From: AWTP1-13 sp963840075
Lineage (GTDB): Bacteria; Pseudomonadota; Alphaproteobacteria; Rhizobiales; Hyphomicrobiaceae
NCBI GenBank assembly: GCA_963840075.1
Contig: CAWIXS010000023.1
Location: forward strand, 33,091-97,090
DNA: 64,000 bases
Direction: 5' to 3'
Both the position numbers and the translations under genes were made by a program. Below are positions 29,788 to 38,535 of the stretch, in pieces. Positions within the stretch are counted from its first letter, which is position 1. Each line of letters opens with the position of its first letter. Under the pieces are notes generated by a model. That model saw only the letters and a list, made by a program, of their open reading frames with translations. It was not told where the DNA came from and ran no database searches.

Positions 29788-30207
29788 ATGGGAAATCAGG
29801 TGCTGATCCCCGAGCGGTTCTTTGCCGAGCTGGACCGGCTCGGCACCGCCGTGGTGCGCCAGCGGCTCGCAGCGGGAGCGTGGGGCAAGGCCGGCCAGAA
29901 GGCGAAGCTCGTCAGGCTGTGGCTCGCCGACAACGACCGCAAGGTTGCTGCCGCGAGGCAGGGGGCAGACTCCTCTCGCCAGGCCCCTCGCTCGATCGCG
30001 GGCGCCGGAGGCGAGGGGTCCGACCCCTTCCCAGGCCCGCATGAGGCCGTCCGGCGCTCTGCCGCCGCGGCCGAGGAGAGCGCCGACCTCGCCGAGTCGG
30101 CCTATGCCATCGCCAGGGACGCGAACTTCAGGGCGGCCCTGGCGCTCGCCATCGCCGCAGCCTCGCTCCTCGTGCACCTGATGCTGGTGTTCGTGCGGCC
30201 TGCGTGA
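29788..30207 (+). CDS. Hypothetical protein with C-terminal membrane helix and a repeat-derived insert
   Basis: A 139-aa protein starting MGNQVLIPERFFAELDRLGT. A basic region follows (AGAWGKAGQKAKLVRLWLAD). The C-terminus has one transmembrane helix (FRAALALAIAAASLLVHLML). Residues about 57-80 (RQGADSSRQAPRSIAGAGGE and following) are encoded by a palindromic repeat of the GAGGGGTCTGACCCC family inserted in frame. Without it the protein would be about 115 aa. No family recognised; a tail-anchored topology is suggested. Confidence 0.55.
   Translation: MGNQVLIPERFFAELDRLGTAVVRQRLAAGAWGKAGQKAKLVRLWLADNDRKVAAARQGADSSRQAPRSIAGAGGEGSDPFPGPHEAVRRSAAAAEESADLAESAYAIARDANFRAALALAIAAASLLVHLMLVFVRPA
29961..30027. 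repeat. Palindromic repeat inserted in frame in a coding region
   Basis: Begins GGGGGCAGACTCCTCTCGCC and ends GGCGAGGGGTCCGACCCC, the same family as 27999-28090 but degenerate. It keeps the reading frame open through the hypothetical gene 29788-30207. Confidence 0.65.
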
Positions 30208-30232
30208 CCGCGGGCGGCGCCCGCGTCAGGCG

Positions 30233-31048
30233 TCAGGCGGTCTGCAGCTCGGCCTTCACCCAGCGCGCCAGGAAGCCGTCGAGCCAGGCCTGCACCTTGG
30301 GGGCGTGGGCGATGTGCCCGCTGATGTGCTCCTCCGGCGCGTGCACGCCCTTCATGCGCGGCGCGGCCAGCCAGCGGGAGGTCCAGCGGTGCACCTGCGC
30401 GAAGGTGATCTCTGGGTGGAACTGGACGCCCACCGCCGCCGGCCCGTAGGCGAAGGCCTGGTTGGGGAAGGCGCCGCTGGAGGTGGCAAGCCGCCGCGCG
30501 CCGTGCGGCAGCTCGCAGCCCTCGCGGTGCCATTGGTAGACATGGTCCGGGAACGGCCCGACCGCGTGGCCCTCGGGCGTCGTCTCGATCGGGTAGTAGC
30601 CCATCTCCGCCCGCTCCTCGGGGTCGAAGCCGACCTTGGCGCCGAGATGCGCGGTCAGCATCTGGGCGCCCAGGCAGATGCCGAGCAGCGGGGCCTTCGC
30701 CTCGAGCGCGACGCGGATCCATTCGATCTCGCGGCGCACGAACGCGTCGGCGTCGTTGGCGCTCATCGGCCCGCCGAAGATCACCGCGCCGCAGTGGTGG
30801 GCCAGCGTCTCGGGCAGCGGATCGCCGAAGCGGGGCTTGCGGACGTCGAGGGGAAAGCCGTTGCGCACGAGCCACTGGCCGACGTGGCCGGCGTTGGAGC
30901 TCTCCTGATGCATCACGAGCAGCGCGGGCTTCTTCTCCCCGCTGGTGCCGCGGCTCGGGGGCACCTCGCCGGCGGCGGCTTGCCCGGCATCGCTTGCAAC
31001 GGTCCGGGCATCAAGGGTCTGGGCATCAAGGGTCTGGGCATCAAGCAT
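30233..31048 (-). CDS. Class I glutamine amidotransferase-like protein
   Basis: A 271-aa protein with the GATase-1 triad: nucleophile Cys in LLGICLGAQML, His-Glu in VGVQFHPEITF. It resembles the stand-alone GMP-synthase-like amidotransferases that hydrolyse glutamine or gamma-glutamyl compounds. Typical segments are HQESSNAGHVGQWLVRNGF and AVIFGGPMSANDADAF. Residues 1-12 come from a 15-bp tandem repeat and are probably disordered. The start at ATG 31048 overlaps the end of the upstream SDR gene by 8 bp; a GTG at 31066 is an alternative. No partner synthase is adjacent. Confidence 0.85.
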   Translation of the reverse strand: MLDAQTLDAQTLDARTVASDAGQAAAGEVPPSRGTSGEKKPALLVMHQESSNAGHVGQWLVRNGFPLDVRKPRFGDPLPETLAHHCGAVIFGGPMSANDADAFVRREIEWIRVALEAKAPLLGICLGAQMLTAHLGAKVGFDPEERAEMGYYPIETTPEGHAVGPFPDHVYQWHREGCELPHGARRLATSSGAFPNQAFAYGPAAVGVQFHPEITFAQVHRWTSRWLAAPRMKGVHAPEEHISGHIAHAPKVQAWLDGFLARWVKAELQTA

Positions 31049-31050
31049 CG
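31006..31050. repeat. 15-bp tandem repeat at the start of the amidotransferase gene
   Basis: Three units of GGGCATCAAGGGTCT (the last partly diverged) in the first codons of the gene at 30233-31048, giving the peptide repeat LDAQT-LDAQT-LDART. Copy number could vary by slippage without breaking the frame. Confidence 0.8.
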
Positions 31051-31910
31051 GTCGGTCTCGTTGCACGTGGTCTGAGCAGCCAGGCGATGAAGGGCACCAT
31101 CAGTCTGTGCGGGATGATCTTGAGGGCGAGCGCGAGGAACGGGTTGATCAGCCCCGGGACCACCACGCGCAGGCCGAACAGGTAGCCGAGGTAGCCGGCG
31201 CGGGCGACGGAGGCGGCCGACGCCGGCGGCACAAGCGTGCGATAAAGCGCGGTCTCGGCGCCTGCGCGCTCGTGCCAGGCGGTATTCACCGGCCCCGGCG
31301 CCAGCGCGCACACGCGCACACCTTCTCCCGCCGTCTCGGCGGCGATCGCTTCGGTCAGCGAGATCACGTACGCCTTGCTCGCATAGTAGGCTGCCTGGTA
31401 GGGGCCGGGCGTATAGCCGCCGAGCGAGGCAAGATTGAGGATGCCGCCGCGCCCGCGCAGGCGCATGCCGGGGAGGTAGTGCCGCGTCAGTTGCGTCAGG
31501 GCGCGCACGTTGAGGTCGACCAGCCGGGCCAGATCATCGGCCGATTGCGCATGAAACGGGCCAGCAAGGCCGATGCCCGCGCTGTTGACGAGCACGTCGG
31601 CATAGGCGCCGTGGTCCGCCAGCGCCGCATCGATGGCGGCGATCGCGCCGGGTGCCGTCACGTCGGCTGCAACGGCGACCGCCTCCACCTGGTGCGCGGC
31701 CCGAATGCTGGCTGCCGCCTGCTCCAGCGGCTCCGGCCGGCGCGCGACCAGCATCACGTGGTGGCCGTCGTTGGCGAACCGGCGCGCCAGCTCATAGCCG
31801 ATGCCCTCCGAGCCGCCGGTGACCACCACCATCGGCCGCAGCGCAGCATAGGCCGCCAGCGCCTTCGGGTCGGGACGCCACCAGCGCCGGCGCCAGCCAT
31901 CGAGCACCAT
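31041..31910 (-). CDS. SDR-family short-chain dehydrogenase
   Basis: A 289-aa classical SDR. The NAD(P) motif is VTGGSEGIGYELARRFA, the structural NSAGIGLAGPF and the active site SLGGYTPGPYQAAYYASKAYV (Tyr-x-x-x-Lys) are complete. The first 26 residues (MVLDGWRRRWWRPDPKALAA) are basic and aromatic, and the end (PGLINPFLALALKIIPHRLMV) is hydrophobic, which suggests membrane association, as in the DltE/YqjQ-like SDRs. It is upstream of and overlapping the amidotransferase gene, so they are co-transcribed. Substrate unknown. Confidence 0.85.
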   Translation of the reverse strand: MVLDGWRRRWWRPDPKALAAYAALRPMVVVTGGSEGIGYELARRFANDGHHVMLVARRPEPLEQAAASIRAAHQVEAVAVAADVTAPGAIAAIDAALADHGAYADVLVNSAGIGLAGPFHAQSADDLARLVDLNVRALTQLTRHYLPGMRLRGRGGILNLASLGGYTPGPYQAAYYASKAYVISLTEAIAAETAGEGVRVCALAPGPVNTAWHERAGAETALYRTLVPPASAASVARAGYLGYLFGLRVVVPGLINPFLALALKIIPHRLMVPFIAWLLRPRATRPTDA

Positions 31911-32055
31911 CTTGCCCAGGGTCCTCCGCTCAGGAACGAAAGCGGGCCGGTCGACTCCCGCCGGCTATGGAGTAGGCAGGAAACGCTCCGTTGCAAGGCT
32001 GCGATGGCCGGCGCGTCGTTGACACCCCTCTGCAGCGGTCTAAACTATGCAAATT

Positions 32056-32143
32056 CCAGGGGGGCCGGCGGCAGCCGGCTGAGATGGCGCTGAGACCGCG
32101 CCGCCACCCTTTGAACCTGATCCGGGTCATTCCGGCGAAGGGA
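32056..32143 (+). promoter_or_regulatory. TPP riboswitch (THI element)
   Basis: The conserved CTGAGA of the pyrimidine-sensing arm occurs at 32079-32084 and again at 32090-32095, with the invariant ACCCTTTGAACCTGATCCGG and the 3' strand GGCGAAGGGA. The 3' strand also contains the AGGGA that serves as ribosome-binding site for the gene at 32152, so ligand binding would block translation initiation. It controls the membrane-protein gene and presumably thiC behind it. Confidence 0.95.
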
Positions 32144-32151
32144 CGGACATC

Positions 32152-32544
32152 ATGGCGCACTCCAAGCTGATCGCGGGACTGATCGGGCCCTTGCTGGCCG
32201 CGATCGGCGTGGCGATGCTGATCAATCGCAACCTGTTTCCAGCCATGATCGCGGAATTTGCCCACAACACCGGGCTCATATTCCTCTCGGGCCTCCTGGT
32301 GCTTCTCGCCGGCCTCGCGATCGTGCGCGTCCACAACGTGTGGACCGGCGGCTGGCGCATCCTCGTCACCGTGCTCGGCTGGCTCGCCATCGTCAGTGGG
32401 CTCGCGCGGATGTGGTTTCCCCAGGCCGCGGCCCCTGTCGCCGAGACGCTCGGGGGCAATGCCGGCGGCCTCCTGATCGGAGGACTCGTCACGCTCGCGC
32501 TGGGCGCCTTCCTTTCCTACAAGGCCTACGGGCCAGAGAGCTGA
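32152..32544 (+). CDS. Small four-helix membrane protein under TPP riboswitch control
   Basis: A 130-aa hydrophobic protein with about four transmembrane segments: LIAGLIGPLLAAIGVAMLI, LIFLSGLLVLLAGLAIV, ILVTVLGWLAIVSGLA and GLLIGGLVTLALGAFLS. The start at 32152 lies 9 bp after the riboswitch. It is the first gene behind the TPP riboswitch and 19 bp before thiC, so it is coupled to thiamine status. No transporter signature is recognised. A function in uptake or handling of thiamine or its pyrimidine precursor is possible but only inferred. Confidence 0.8.
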   Translation: MAHSKLIAGLIGPLLAAIGVAMLINRNLFPAMIAEFAHNTGLIFLSGLLVLLAGLAIVRVHNVWTGGWRILVTVLGWLAIVSGLARMWFPQAAAPVAETLGGNAGGLLIGGLVTLALGAFLSYKAYGPES

Positions 32545-32944
32545 GACGACACTTGAGGTGGACATGAGCAAGATCACGCGCGCCAAGGACCTGATGATCC
32601 CCAAGGTCACCACCGGTCCGATCAGCGCCTCGACCAAGGTCTACGCGGCGCCCGACGGGCATCCCGACGTCCGCGTGCCGTTCCGCGAGATCGCCCTCTC
32701 CGAGGGCGCCGGCGAGCCCTTCTTCCGCGTCTACGACCCCTCCGGGCCCTATACTGACGCCTCGGCGGAGATCGACGTGGAGCAGGGCCTGCCCCGCATC
32801 CGTGCCGCCTGGGTGCGCGAGCGTGGCGGGGTGCAGGACTACGTGGGCCGCGAGGTGAAGCCGGAGGACAACGGCAGCGTCGCCGGCCGCCACCTCGCCC
32901 GCGACTTCCCCAACAAGCCGCAGCCGCTGCGGGCTGCGGCGTCT

Positions 32945-33059
32945 CCCTCTCCCCGCTTGCGGGGAGAGGGCCGGGGTGAGGGGCAGCCACACGCTCCGAC
33001 GTTCGGCGCAAGCTCCTGCCCCTCACCCTAACCCTCTCCCCGTAAGTACGGGGAGAGGG
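32945..33059. repeat. Double-hairpin palindromic element interrupting thiC
   Basis: Left hairpin CCCTCTCCCC-(6)-GGGGAGAGGG at 32945-32970, right hairpin CCCTCTCCCCG-(6)-CGGGGAGAGGG at 33032-33059. Between them lies an inverted GGGTGAGGGGCA / TGCCCCTCACCC pair. This is the build of a BIME-type mobile palindrome. It adds a stop codon (TAA at 33029-33031) and changes the frame. Confidence 0.85.
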
Positions 33060-33332
33060 GACACCCACCCCCTCACCCAGCTCGAGTACGCCCGCGCCGG
33101 CATCGTCACCAAGGAGATGATCTACGTCGCCCATCGCGAGAACCTGGGTCGCACCGCGGCCCTCGCCCGCGCCAAGGACGCGCTCGCCGACGGCGAGAGC
33201 TTCGGCGCCGCCATCCCCGAGCACATCACGCCGGAGCTCGTGCGCGAGGAGATCGCCCGCGGGCGCGCCATCATCCCGGCCAACATCAACCACGCCGAGT
33301 TGGAGCCGATGATCATCGGCCGCAACTTCCTC

Positions 33333-33367
<35 letters not shown>

Positions 33368-34007
33368 CACCTCCTCGGTGGAGGAGGAGGTGGAGAAGAT
33401 GGTGTGGGCGATCCGCTGGGGCGCCGACACCGTGATGGACCTCTCCACCGGCCGCAACATCCACACCACGCGCGAGTGGATCCTGCGCAACTCGCCGGTC
33501 CCGATCGGCACGGTGCCGATCTACCAGGCGCTGGAGAAGTGCGGCGGCGATCCCGTGCAGCTCACCTGGGACCTCTACCGCGACACGCTGATCGAGCAGT
33601 GCGAGCAGGGCGTGGACTACTTCACGATTCACGCCGGCGTGCGCCTCGCCTACGTGCCGCTCACCGCCACCCGCACCACCGGCATCGTCTCGCGCGGCGG
33701 CTCGATCATGGCCAAGTGGTGCCTGGCGCATCACAAGGAGAGCTTCCTCTACGAGCGCTTCGCGGACATCTGCGACATCATGCGGGCCTACGATGTCAGC
33801 TTCTCGCTCGGCGACGGCCTGCGCCCCGGCTCCATCGCCGACGCCAACGACCGCGCGCAGTTCGCCGAGCTGGAGACGCTGGGCGAGCTGACCAAGATCG
33901 CCTGGGCGAAGGGCTGCCAGGTCATGATCGAGGGCCCCGGCCACGTGCCGATGCACAAGATCAAGATCAACATGGACAAGCAGCTGGCCGAGTGCGGCGA
34001 GGCCCCG

Positions 34008-34039
<32 letters not shown>

Positions 34040-34079
34040 CGCGCCGGGCTACGACCACATCACGTCGGGCATCGGCGCC

Positions 34080-34114
<35 letters not shown>

Positions 34115-34253
34115 CTACGTCACGCCCAAGGAGCACCTCGGCCTCCCCGACCGCGACGACGTGAAGGTGGGGGTCGTCACCTACAAGATCGCCGCCCACG
34201 CCGCGGATCTCGCCAAGGGCCACCCCGCCGCGCAGCTGCGCGACGACGCCTTG

Positions 34254-34322
<69 letters not shown>

Positions 34323-34367
34323 ACCATGCACGACGAGACCCTCCCCAAGGAGGCCCACAAGGTCGCC

Positions 34368-34402
<35 letters not shown>

Positions 34403-34507
34403 CATGGAGATCACCCAGCAGGTCCGCGACTACGCCGCCAAGCTGAACGAGCGCGGAGTGGAGCTGGCCGAGGAGACGACGCAGATCGACCCCGAAGCCG
34501 GCATGCA

Positions 34508-34534
34508 GGGGTCAGACCCTGCGGGTCTGACCCC
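34508..34534. repeat. 27-bp perfect palindrome in frame in thiC
   Basis: Arms GGGGTCAGACCC and GGGTCTGACCCC around TGC: a 12-bp perfect stem. It adds exactly nine codons to the thiC C-terminal region and belongs to the GAGGGGTCTGACCCC family. Confidence 0.85.
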
Positions 34535-34848
34535 ATCCGAGGCGCAAGCCGGCATGGCCGAGATGAGCCGCAAGTTCCGCGACATGGGCGGGGAGGTGTA
34601 CGTGGACGCCGACAAGGCCAAGGCGGCGAACAAGGCGCTGGGGTAGCCCGCGCACGAAAATCTGCCGATATGGGGCTTACAGTTCAACGGTTCACGCTCC
34701 CCGGGAGGACGGAGATGTCATCACGCGCTTGGAAGGCATGCATGGCGGCGACCGCCGCCATCTTGACGGATGGCCGTGGCATCAGCCACCGACGAACGAG
34801 GCCGTCTTCCCAGTCTTTTTGGGCTGACCATACGGACAGAGGTATTCT

Positions 34849-35322
34849 GTGCCAGGACGCGTTCTCACAAAGCATGAGGAGCGCAATTTTTTCATCTACG
34901 GCTTCGAATCCCGCAATGTGAACTACATGTTCCAAGGCATTGAGGTCTCAAAGATTTCTGAAACGGTCGTGGGCATCACCGGAACGGCCTTTCATAAATC
35001 AGGCGGGGCTTGTGAGAGCCAATTGGAGGAGATTTTAGCGCAATTGAAAGAGCAATATCCTGGCCTTCAGCACAAGCCCACTCGCCAGAGCGATGCCGTA
35101 TTCCATCTTCTCTCCAGAGACCGGCCAGGATGTTTTGTGGGAACCGATACCGGTGGCCAGCCCCTCACCTACCCCTGCTCGATTAGCTTCCTGGTATATT
35201 GCGCAGCCAGCGGCAGCGCTTACAAACTGAACATTCGAGCATCTGACAGTGAATACGCCGAGAAGGCACGAACCGAGGCTCGGACCTTGGCGTCCCGATC
35301 TCGCCGTAAGCACCTTGATTGA
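34849..35322 (+). CDS. Hypothetical protein, AT-richer, probably acquired
   Basis: A 157-aa frame from a GTG start, encoding ERNFFIYGFESRNVNYMFQG, then AQLKEQYPGLQHKPTRQSD and FLVYCAASGSAYKLNIRA. Base composition is clearly lower in GC than flanking genes, suggesting transfer. No signal peptide, membrane segment or known domain recognised. It stands alone after thiC. Confidence 0.5.
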   Translation: MPGRVLTKHEERNFFIYGFESRNVNYMFQGIEVSKISETVVGITGTAFHKSGGACESQLEEILAQLKEQYPGLQHKPTRQSDAVFHLLSRDRPGCFVGTDTGGQPLTYPCSISFLVYCAASGSAYKLNIRASDSEYAEKARTEARTLASRSRRKHLD

Positions 35323-35460
35323 CTTTATTCTAGGAAATGAGCGTGTGTGGGGGCGGTCTTTTCCTCAACGAAGGTCGATATTGAATGTGCTCCGTGCGTT
35401 GCACTTAGCTTGCCAAATGTGATGTGGTTAACGTCGCCTGATTCGAGAAGGAGACCGGCG

Positions 35461-35709
35461 ATGGAAATTGAAGAGCGACAACACCGCGGCTACGTATTGG
35501 AAGGCAAGGAGTGGGCTGGTCAATGGCAAGTCCATATCTATCCAGCCAGTGACATCCAACAGCTCCCGCCAGCCCTACCGGCTATTCAGGACCGCGATAA
35601 GGAACGCGCTTTTGCGAAGGCGGAGCAGCGGGTCAGCGACTTTCTTGACCGCTGGGCGAGGCGAACAGGAGGCAATGACAGCCCCACCCTCCGGGCGCGG
35701 CGCTCCTAA
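35461..35709 (+). CDS. Small hypothetical protein
   Basis: An 82-aa protein (MEIEERQHRGYVLEGKEWAG) with a good ribosome-binding site (AAGGAG, 8 bp spacing). It contains the strand GQWQVHIYPASD and an acidic/basic helix DKERAFAKAEQRVSDFLDRW. Soluble, no known family. It lies in the same AT-richer stretch as the gene at 34849. Confidence 0.6.
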   Translation: MEIEERQHRGYVLEGKEWAGQWQVHIYPASDIQQLPPALPAIQDRDKERAFAKAEQRVSDFLDRWARRTGGNDSPTLRARRS

Positions 35710-35875
35710 GGAGCGCAGCTGACACAACAACTTTGTTGCCGTTCGCCGAGCCGGATACGCAGGTGTGTGTGCCCGATTCCCCCGAAGTCTTCGTCCTCCC
35801 TCGCCCACCGGCGCTACTTCCGCCGTCGGAAGCCTTCGGAGTTGGCCAAACGAGGTATACGTGAAAGAGCCGAGC

Positions 35876-36313
35876 ATGAGCACGCTGGCGCAGCGAAAAA
35901 TGACCGTCGACGAGTTCCTGGCCTGGGCCGAGGGACAGGAAGGCCGCTGGGAGCTCTACAACGGGGTGCCTTACCAGATGGCACCGGAGCGGACGCGGCA
36001 TGGCAGGGTCAAATTCGCGGTGCAGCTGGCCTTGCTTCGGGCCATCCAGAAGGCTGGCTTGCAGTGTCACATGCTGCCCGACAGCTCGGGCGTCCGCGTC
36101 TCGCGGCACGTCATGCACATACCCGACGCCCTGGTGTACAGCGGGCCGGAGCTGCCGGGCGACGCCCTCGAGGTGCCCAACCCGGTCATCGTGGTCGAGG
36201 TGGCATCGCCTTCGCGTTCCTTTTTCGTCACCCCGGCGCCGCGAGCGCCCGAAGGGCGCGAGCGGGACCAGGCCCGGAACCAGCTCACTTGGACGCTTGC
36301 TCTCGGACCATGA
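35876..36313 (+). CDS. Uma2-family nuclease, C-terminally truncated
   Basis: 145 aa (MSTLAQRKMTVDEFLAWAEG) with the Uma2/DUF820 restriction-endonuclease-like fold up to PNPVIVVEVASPS. Then the sequence turns into RSFFVTPAPRAPEGRERDQA, which does not belong to the family. Uma2 proteins are normally about 185-195 aa with a conserved D..L-K-GYF..P block after this point, as seen in the intact paralogue at 37852. The PD-(D/E)xK-like core (DALVYSG ... VVEVAS) is present but the C-terminal lobe is lost, so it is probably inactive. The break at about 36218 looks like a rearrangement junction. Confidence 0.75.
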   Translation: MSTLAQRKMTVDEFLAWAEGQEGRWELYNGVPYQMAPERTRHGRVKFAVQLALLRAIQKAGLQCHMLPDSSGVRVSRHVMHIPDALVYSGPELPGDALEVPNPVIVVEVASPSRSFFVTPAPRAPEGRERDQARNQLTWTLALGP

Positions 36314-36584
36314 GGTCCACGGCGGCCCGTAGGCGTCGTGCAGTGCACGACCACGCGGTCGAGCTTGTTGGAAAATGAGCTGGGCCCCGGCCTTTTCCCG
36401 CTTGCTCGCTTCGCTCCCAAGCGGCGCCGGGATGCCGTTGGTGGGTGGGGCGCGGGTGGTGCGTATCTCCGACTGGGCTGACGCTATGGAGAAGCCCCGC
36501 GCCGGCAAGGCAGGCGGGACAACTCGCGCGCTCGGCGCTAACATCGCCGCAACACAACAAGCCTGCCCCGGGGAGAAACGCACC

Positions 36585-37721
36585 ATGTCGCACGCTCACG
36601 ATCGGCAATGGGCCTACATCGGCCGGCGCGCGCTGATGGCGCGGCTCATCGCGCTCGCCTCCTCCGTCCCCGTCCTGGCGATGGGCGCGCGCAGCGCCGC
36701 AGCCCAGTCCACGAAGCAGCCGGCCCCCACGAACGCCGGCGCCTTCGCCTTCGGCGTCCTGGGGGACATGCCCTACACGCGCCGGCAGGAGGAGGAGTAC
36801 GCGCGCGTGCTCGCCCACATCAATGCGCGCGAGCTGGCCTTCGTGGCGCACGTCGGCGACATGGTGGGCGATCCGAGGCCGCACGAGCGCGATCCCAAGG
36901 CGTCGCGCCAGCCCGCGACCGACGAGAACTACGCCTACGTGCTCGACACTTTCAAATCCTGCAGGCACCCACTGATCCTCACGCTCGGCGACAACGACTG
37001 GGCCGACGTGGTGGAGTTCAAGACCGTCAGGGTCGATCCCCTGGAGCGGCTGGCCAAGGTGCGCTCCATGTTCTACGCCGAGCCCACCCGCAGCCTGGGC
37101 GCGCGCACGATCGCGCTCGAGAGCCAGGCCGGCGACGTGGAGCACGCGACCTACGTCGAGAACCGGATGTGGGCGCACCGGGGCGTCACCTTCGCCACCC
37201 TCCACATCACGGGCAGCAACGACAACGCGACGCGCTCACCCGAGCTCGTCGCCGAGCACGGCAAGCGCAAGGCGGCCAACATGGCCTGGCTCAGGAAGGC
37301 GTTCGCGCGCGCCAAGGCGGAGGGCAGCCTCGGCCTCGTCATCATCGCCCACGCCAACCCCGGCTTCGAGACCTTCTGGCCGGCGAGCTACATCGGGCGC
37401 TACTTCCGCATGTTCCACGGCACCAAGCTGCCGAGCCCGGTGCCGGCCTCGGCCTACGACGACTACGTGCGCGTCCTGGGCGAGGAGGTGGAGAGCTACG
37501 GCAAGCCCGTCGCACTGTTCCACGGCGACACGCACCTCTTCCGCATCGACAAGCCGCTGTTCAGCGCCAAGACCAGGCGGCCGTTCGAGCGCTTCACGCG
37601 CGTGGAGACCTTCGGCTGGCCCGATTCGCACTGGGTGCACGTCGCGGTCGATCCGGCCAACCCGGAGCTCTTCACCTGCGCCGCGCAGATCGTGCCGGGC
37701 AACCGGCTGCACCATATGTAG
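36585..37721 (+). CDS. Exported calcineurin-like metallophosphoesterase
   Basis: 378 aa with a signal peptide: YIGRRALMARLIALASSVPV ... MGARSAAAQS. The paired arginines before the hydrophobic core hint at Tat export, but a full twin-arginine motif is not present. Metal-site motifs are LGDMPYTRRQ, HVGDMVGD, LGDNDW (GDNx) and the final HGDTHLFR. All are complete, so it should be an active phosphoesterase in the periplasm. Substrate unknown. The stop codon lies in the first bases of a palindromic repeat. Confidence 0.85.
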   Translation: MSHAHDRQWAYIGRRALMARLIALASSVPVLAMGARSAAAQSTKQPAPTNAGAFAFGVLGDMPYTRRQEEEYARVLAHINARELAFVAHVGDMVGDPRPHERDPKASRQPATDENYAYVLDTFKSCRHPLILTLGDNDWADVVEFKTVRVDPLERLAKVRSMFYAEPTRSLGARTIALESQAGDVEHATYVENRMWAHRGVTFATLHITGSNDNATRSPELVAEHGKRKAANMAWLRKAFARAKAEGSLGLVIIAHANPGFETFWPASYIGRYFRMFHGTKLPSPVPASAYDDYVRVLGEEVESYGKPVALFHGDTHLFRIDKPLFSAKTRRPFERFTRVETFGWPDSHWVHVAVDPANPELFTCAAQIVPGNRLHHM

Positions 37722-37800
37722 GTTGAGTTGGGTCAAGCGGAGCGCAGACCAGCATTGCTCCAGTTGTGTCGGGGCTTCGCTGGGGCTCGACCCAACCTGC
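37718..37800. repeat. Palindromic repeat, GTAGGTTGGGTC family, copy 2
   Basis: Starts GTAGGTTGAGTTGGGTCAAG and ends CTCGACCCAACCTGC. Its GTAG supplies the TAG stop of the phosphoesterase gene. The next copy lies at 38437-38535, so the Uma2 gene between them is flanked by repeats. Confidence 0.75.
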
Positions 37801-37851
37801 GCGTTACGGTGTCTGCTGTACATCGCCGCTGCGTCGCGCTACACTTTTGCA

Positions 37852-38433
37852 GTGATCACGCTCTCCAAGCACAAGATGACGGCCGACGAGTTTCTCGCCT
37901 GGGCCGAGAGCCTGCCCAGGGAGGCGGGCAGGTTCGAGCTGTGGGACGGCGAGGTGATCGTCAAGCACGGGCCAGCCGGTTTCGAGAATGCCGAGCGCGC
38001 GCAGCACTGGGACCTCAAGGGCGCCATATACCGGGCGCTGCATGACGCCATCGAGCGCGCCGGCTTGCCCTGCTTCGCTGTCCCGGATGGTGCCGGCGTT
38101 CGATTGGCCGACGACAGGCTGGTCGAGCCGGACGCGCTGGTCTACTGCGGTGCCAAGGTTCTGCCGAGCTTCCTCGAGGTGTCGAATCCGGTGATCGTCG
38201 TCGAGGTGCTCTCGCCGAGCACGCGCAGATTCGATCTCGGTGACAAGCTGCAGGGCTATTTCTCCCTTCCCAGCCTGCACCATTACCTCGTCATCGACCC
38301 CGAGCGCGGGCGCCCGGTCCACTACACGCGGGGCCTCGGGGATATCATCGAGCCGCACATCGTCACCGGCCCGCGCCTGCAGCTCGACCCGCCCGGCCTC
38401 GACGTCGACCTCACCGAGGTGCTCGCAGGCTGA
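37852..38433 (+). CDS. Uma2-family endonuclease
   Basis: A full-length Uma2 (DUF820) protein of 193 aa from a GTG start (MITLSKHKMTADEFLAWAES). Core elements: FELWDGEVIVKHG, DALVYCG, PVIVVEVLSPSTRRFDLGDK and GYFSLPSLHHYLVIDPER. These contain the Glu-x-Leu and the VVEV/K residues of the PD-(D/E)xK-like nuclease site. It is a paralogue of the truncated gene at 35876. Uma2 genes are often multicopy and mobile; their role is unsettled. Two repeats bracket the gene. Confidence 0.82.
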   Translation: MITLSKHKMTADEFLAWAESLPREAGRFELWDGEVIVKHGPAGFENAERAQHWDLKGAIYRALHDAIERAGLPCFAVPDGAGVRLADDRLVEPDALVYCGAKVLPSFLEVSNPVIVVEVLSPSTRRFDLGDKLQGYFSLPSLHHYLVIDPERGRPVHYTRGLGDIIEPHIVTGPRLQLDPPGLDVDLTEVLAG

Positions 38434-38436
38434 CCC

Positions 38437-38535
38437 GTAGGCTGGGTCAACGCCAGCGAAAGCCGGGGGCAGCCCAACATTTCCGGAAACACCTCGCATC
38501 GTGTCGGGTCTTCGCTGGCGCTCGACCCAACCTAC
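38437..38535. repeat. Palindromic repeat, GTAGGTTGGGTC family, copy 3
   Basis: Starts GTAGGCTGGGTCAACGCCAG and ends GGCGCTCGACCCAACCTAC, with matching CGCCAGCGAA/TTCGCTGGCG arms. It supplies the stop codon (CTA on the plus strand at 38532-38534) of the convergent sulfite oxidase gene. Confidence 0.75.

Noticed and set aside
31006..31050. Three 15-bp tandem units as a CRISPR or VNTR locus
   Set aside because: No spacers, units directly abutting and in frame in a coding start; simple slippage repeat.
33008..33060. Possible CRISPR-like repeat in the thiC interruption
   Set aside because: Only two hairpins in inverted orientation, no regular spacers and no cas genes: a palindromic repeat element.
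34684..34935. Minus-strand frame of 83 codons after thiC
   Set aside because: Overlaps the start of the better-supported gene at 34849 and has no ribosome-binding site or family features.
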